A DNA stretch of 26,583 nt from assembly GCA_047623555.1 (NCBI GenBank), contig JBLHMP010000057.1:1-26583 (forward strand). The letters run 5' to 3'. Under the pieces are notes generated by a model. The model had not been told where the DNA came from. It worked only from the letters and a program-made list of their open reading frames with translations, and did not search any database. This DNA is from NORP181 sp047623555. Its GTDB lineage: Bacteria; Pseudomonadota; Alphaproteobacteria; Rhodobacterales; Rhodobacteraceae. Shown piece by piece: positions 23,869-26,583 of the stretch (position 1 is the stretch's first letter; each line of letters opens with the position of its first letter). The position numbers and the translations under genes were made by a program.

Positions 23869-25239
23869 ATGTTGACCAATGATCGGCTGGCCCAATGGGA
23901 CCGCGACAGTTTTTTTCACCCCTCGACCCATCTTGCCCAACACGCGCGCGGCGACACGCCCACGCGGGTCATCACCTCGGGTGAAGGTGTCTATATCACC
24001 GACCGGGATGGCCGTAAAATGCTGGATGCGTTTGCCGGTCTTTACTGTGTGAATGTCGGCTATGGCCGCACCGAAATTGCCGAAGCGATTTCAAAACAGG
24101 CGCATGAATTGGCCTATTATCATTCCTATGTCGGGCATGGCACCGAGGCGTCAATCACGCTGGCCAAGATGATTTTGGACCGGGCGCCAGACAACATGTC
24201 CAAGGTCTATTTTGGCCAAAGCGGGTCGGATGCCAATGAGACCAATATAAAATTGGTCTGGTATTTCAACAACATACTTGGCCGTCCGCAAAAGAAAAAG
24301 ATCATCTCGCGGTGGCGTGGCTATCACGGATCGGGCCTGATGACCGGATCACTGACCGGGCTTGAGCTGTTTCACAACAAGTTCGATTTGCCACTGTCAC
24401 AGGTCGTACACACCGAAGCGCCCTATTACCTGCGCGGTGCCGCCGAGGGCATGTCCGAAGAAGAATTTTCCGCCGATTGTGCCGCCAAACTGGAAGAGAT
24501 GATTTTGGCCGAAGGCCCCGATACGGTTGCCGCATTCATTGGCGAGCCGGTGTTGGGCACTGGCGGTATCGTGCCGCCACCCGCAGGTTATTGGCCTGCC
24601 ATTCAGGCGGTGCTGAAGAAATATGACATCCTGCTGATCGCTGACGAAGTCGTCACTGGGTTTGGCCGCCTTGGGTCAATGTTCGGGTCAACGCACTACG
24701 GGATTGAGGCCGATATCATCACCATCGCCAAGGGCCTGACCTCGGCCTATGCGCCGCTGTCCGGCTCTATCGTGTCAGACAAAATGTGGAAAGTGCTTGA
24801 GCAAGGCACCGACGAGAACGGCCCGATCGGCCATGGCTGGACCTATTCGGCGCACCCAATTGGCGCCGCGGCGGGTGTTGCCAACCTGTTGTTGGTTGAC
24901 GAAATGGGTCTGGTGGAAAACTCGACCACAACCGGCGCCTATTTGCGTGATCAGTTGACAGCGGCCTTTGGCGATCATCCCAATGTTGCACAAGTACGCG
25001 GCGAAGGCCTGATGTGTGCGGTTGAATTTGCCGAAACAAAATCACCTCTGGGGTTCTTTGATCCGTCCAGGAAAGTTGGCTATGCGATATCTGCAGCGAT
25101 GGCGAAACGTGATGTGATTGCCCGCGCCATGCCGCAAGGCGACATCATCGGATTTGCGCCACCTTTGTGCATTACGCCTGCCGAGGTGGATCATGTTGTA
25201 TCTGTTGCCAAAGAGGCCGTCGCCGAAGTGCTTGGATAA
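23869..25239 (+). CDS. doeD: Diaminobutyrate aminotransferase of ectoine catabolism
   Basis: A 456-residue class III PLP aminotransferase. Lys288 in TIAKGLTSAYAPLSG should bind PLP; Asp259 in LLIADEVVTGFGRLG should contact its ring nitrogen. The N-terminal YITDRDGRKMLDAFAGLYCVNVGYGR and QSGSDANETNIKLVWYF segments fit the omega-transaminase branch. In this context it should convert 2,4-diaminobutyrate to aspartate semialdehyde. AGAAGGAAG precedes the ATG. The dehydrogenase for the next step (doeC/ssd) is not in the window. A general omega-transaminase role is the alternative. Confidence 0.88.
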   Translation: MLTNDRLAQWDRDSFFHPSTHLAQHARGDTPTRVITSGEGVYITDRDGRKMLDAFAGLYCVNVGYGRTEIAEAISKQAHELAYYHSYVGHGTEASITLAKMILDRAPDNMSKVYFGQSGSDANETNIKLVWYFNNILGRPQKKKIISRWRGYHGSGLMTGSLTGLELFHNKFDLPLSQVVHTEAPYYLRGAAEGMSEEEFSADCAAKLEEMILAEGPDTVAAFIGEPVLGTGGIVPPPAGYWPAIQAVLKKYDILLIADEVVTGFGRLGSMFGSTHYGIEADIITIAKGLTSAYAPLSGSIVSDKMWKVLEQGTDENGPIGHGWTYSAHPIGAAAGVANLLLVDEMGLVENSTTTGAYLRDQLTAAFGDHPNVAQVRGEGLMCAVEFAETKSPLGFFDPSRKVGYAISAAMAKRDVIARAMPQGDIIGFAPPLCITPAEVDHVVSVAKEAVAEVLG

Positions 25240-25274
25240 TACGCGCCATCGAATCCGTCTGATGTAAATACCAA

Positions 25275-25303
25275 GGGGCGCGCAATTCTGCGCCCCAAAT
25301 TTT
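25275..25303 (+). terminator. Hairpin terminator after doeD
   Basis: Stem GGGGCGC / GCGCCCC (25275-25281, 25290-25296), 8-nt loop, followed by AAATTTT. It lies 36 bases after the doeD stop. The T tract is short, so efficiency may be moderate. Confidence 0.7.
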
Positions 25304-25366
25304 GCACCGGGTGGCGTGAGGCAGCCTGATAAATCATGCGTTCCGCCCCCCCGTAGGGTCGTTTTA

Positions 25367-25888
25367 TCAAGCTTTAAGTCGCTTGATTACCTCTTGCGCC
25401 TCGGCAAACGGGCGATTTTTGAGGCGTTGGTAATCTGATCCATCGCGATTGCGGCTAACCAGTCCCAGCCCGACCAAACTGCGACGCAGAATGGCCGGGT
25501 CGCCAAACAGGTGGTTTTCATTCAGAACCATATTCACCTGTTTTTCGTGCATTTTGACGGCGGATGGCAGGCGTGACTATAACGCCCAAAGACACAGCTC
25601 TTGCACCCAGCGTCGGGATGGCCAGCGTATAAGGTTTCTGCCCTCGTCAAACTGGTTCAAAGTCCGTTCAACAAGACGAAAATCAGTGGTAACTTCAGCG
25701 AATTTCAGATCAAGCCGCGCCTGCGCCGCCCGCATATGTTGGTAGTTCTGAAAACTACCGGCACGCGCCAGCATATTCATCAGACTTAGGTGTGACAGAG
25801 GCCCGTCGTGGTGGTGGATCTGGCGCCCTAGAATGCGGGTGAATTGGGAAATATCCGGCGTTGAAAGCGGTATTGGTTGTTTTGACAT
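25367..25888 (-). pseudogene. DUF2087-domain protein gene interrupted by an in-frame amber codon
   Basis: The minus strand encodes one frame of 173 codons that is split only by a TAG at 25577-25579 (codon 104). Before it: IPLSTPDISQFTRILG, LSHLSLMNMLARAG, FDEGRNLIRWPSRRWVQELCLWAL. After it: RLPSAVKMHEKQVNMVLNENHLFGDPAILRRSLVGLGLVSRNRDGSDYQRL. The second part is the DUF2087 core (EKQVN, LRRSLVxxGL, RNRDGSDY). The two parts abut without frame change, and close relatives as I recall them carry Trp at this place, so TGG to TAG is the simplest explanation. The ATG at 25888 has GAGGG upstream. Readthrough or a sequencing error cannot be excluded. Confidence 0.75.
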
Positions 25889-26093
25889 GTCATGCCCTCG
25901 ATGTGCCGCCATAGACTGTCGATGGTCGCTGACTTACAACACGGCACTGGACTGATGTGTCAAATGCTGTCGAGATTATAGCAGCTTTAGCTTCCCTTGC
26001 GGGACAGCGGCGCCTTGGTGACTGCCAACCAACTCCGCACTTACTGTGGATTGGTCGCCGTCATAACACGTTCCTTCGGTCAGGGTTTAGTAC

Positions 26094-26444
26094 CTACACA
26101 ACATCCGCAGGCGTCGATTTGAAATCCAGCAGTAATAGGATATCGCTACAATTGCTGATCTGTCCGCCACAGCAATCAGACAGCAGAAACTCGGTCAGTT
26201 CGTTCACCGCCGCAAGGTTGGCCGCATAGTGAATTTCGCGCTGGTGGCGTGTCGCCGTCAGGATGCCGGACCGCTTTAGAATAGATAGATGCCCCGAAAG
26301 CGTTGAGGGCACGATCTCAAGGCGCCGCGAAATTTCCAGGGTGGGCAGACCAGCAGGCCCGACCCGAACCAGCAGCCGAAAAACCAAGATCCTTGTCGAT
26401 TGAGCAAGGGCGGAAAAGACCTCTATTGCCCAATTTTTATCCAT
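26094..26444 (-). CDS. ArsR/SmtB-type metal(loid)-responsive repressor
   Basis: A 116-residue winged-helix protein: ALAQSTRILVFRLLV, then LPTLEISRRLEIVPSTLSGHLSILKRSGIL as the recognition region and ATRHQREIHY as the wing. Near the C-terminus Cys91, Cys92 and Cys99 (LLSDCCGGQISNC) form a cluster like the arsenite site of some ArsR proteins. No arsenic gene is adjacent; the ArsC/Spx-type gene is 6 kb away. ATG 26444 has no visible Shine-Dalgarno, and a dyad abuts it. The gene may be leaderless. An IS5-type end lies about 30-40 bases upstream. Confidence 0.87.
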   Translation of the reverse strand: MDKNWAIEVFSALAQSTRILVFRLLVRVGPAGLPTLEISRRLEIVPSTLSGHLSILKRSGILTATRHQREIHYAANLAAVNELTEFLLSDCCGGQISNCSDILLLLDFKSTPADVV

Positions 26445-26446
26445 AA

Positions 26447-26462
26447 TTCGGTAATTGCCGAA
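26447..26462. promoter_or_regulatory. Dyad in front of the ArsR-type gene, likely operator
   Basis: TTCGGTAATTGCCGAA pairs at 14 of 16 positions with its reverse complement. It ends 2 bases before the start codon, which suits autorepression by the ArsR-type protein. Function is inferred from position. Confidence 0.5.
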
Positions 26463-26485
26463 GTGCCGTATCTTAGGGTCAGGAC

Positions 26486-26583
26486 TCATAACCAAAACAA
26501 GACGATTGCGGCCAGCGCGATGGCTGAGAGGAAGAGCTTTGGGCATCTGTCGTAACGCATGGCGATACGTCGCCAGTCTTTGA
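26486..26583 (-). pseudogene. C-terminus of an IS5-type transposase, cut by the window edge
   Basis: On the minus strand the frame ends KDWRRIAMRYDRCPKLFLSAIALAAIVLFWL followed by a TGA at 26486-26488. This RYDRC-x-K-x-FLSAI ending is typical of IS5-family (IS427-like) transposases. The rest is outside the window, so I cannot tell whether the element is intact. The IS end probably lies near 26474-26485 (GGTCAGGACTC). Confidence 0.8.

Noticed and set aside
25957..26229. Plus-strand open frame of 90 codons
   Set aside because: Much of it is the antisense shadow of the ArsR-type gene.
1..26583. tRNA, rRNA, CRISPR array or prophage
   Set aside because: I saw no tRNA-like TPsiC arms, rRNA segments, regularly spaced repeats or phage structural genes.

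Overview
The window looks like a chromosomal segment of a marine alphaproteobacterium of the Rhodobacterales (Roseobacter type). This rests on gene order (rpoZ, rsh, DUF2062, pdxJ, acpS, lepB, rnc, era, DUF1491, recO on one strand), a long-form methylsuccinyl-CoA dehydrogenase typical of the ethylmalonyl-CoA pathway, and an ectoine-degradation cluster. It is an assignment from recognised protein families, not from a database search.

Layout. 1-1100: a decayed edge with a frameshifted, window-truncated secreted-protein gene on the minus strand, a perfect 20-bp inverted repeat and the C-terminal stub of an IS481-type transposase that runs 4 bases into a TSUP permease gene. 1095-5222: TSUP permease (minus), then mcd, an extended SDR reductase and a META-domain lipoprotein candidate (plus). 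5206-13982: a long minus-strand housekeeping block, transcribed folK, rpoZ, rsh, DUF2062, pdxJ, acpS, lepB, rnc, era, DUF1491, recO; the lepB-rnc-era-DUF1491 junctions are 4-base overlaps. 14129-17972: a NYN-domain protein, a minus-strand monohaem cytochrome c, then ispH, lysE-type exporter, methyltransferase and rnhA as a tight plus-strand run. 18049-19410: an insertion-sequence graveyard in which an IS1380-type transposase with four frameshifts is joined to an internally deleted IS3-type transposase. 19411-21041: an ArsC/Spx-type protein (minus), an empty stretch, and a substrate-binding-domain protein without a signal peptide. 21075-25239: doeX (minus) diverging from doeA-doeB-doeD (plus), closed by a hairpin terminator. 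25367-26583: a DUF2087 gene broken by one amber codon, an ArsR-type repressor and the end of an IS5-type transposase.

How the parts work together. The central block serves stringent response, cofactor and lipid-carrier maturation, protein secretion, RNA processing and repair. The doe genes encode the path ectoine to N-acetyl-diaminobutyrate to diaminobutyrate to aspartate semialdehyde; neither an ectoine importer nor the final semialdehyde dehydrogenase lies in the window.

The most unusual signal is a family of four very short (about 36-42 bp) hairpin elements. They share conserved flanks (CCCTCTC or CCCTTTC on the left, TGCCGG on the right) around stems whose sequences differ from copy to copy yet stay complementary, always closed by a 3-nt loop. 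All four copies sit inside dead transposase genes of at least two IS families, and two of them are clean in-frame insertions.
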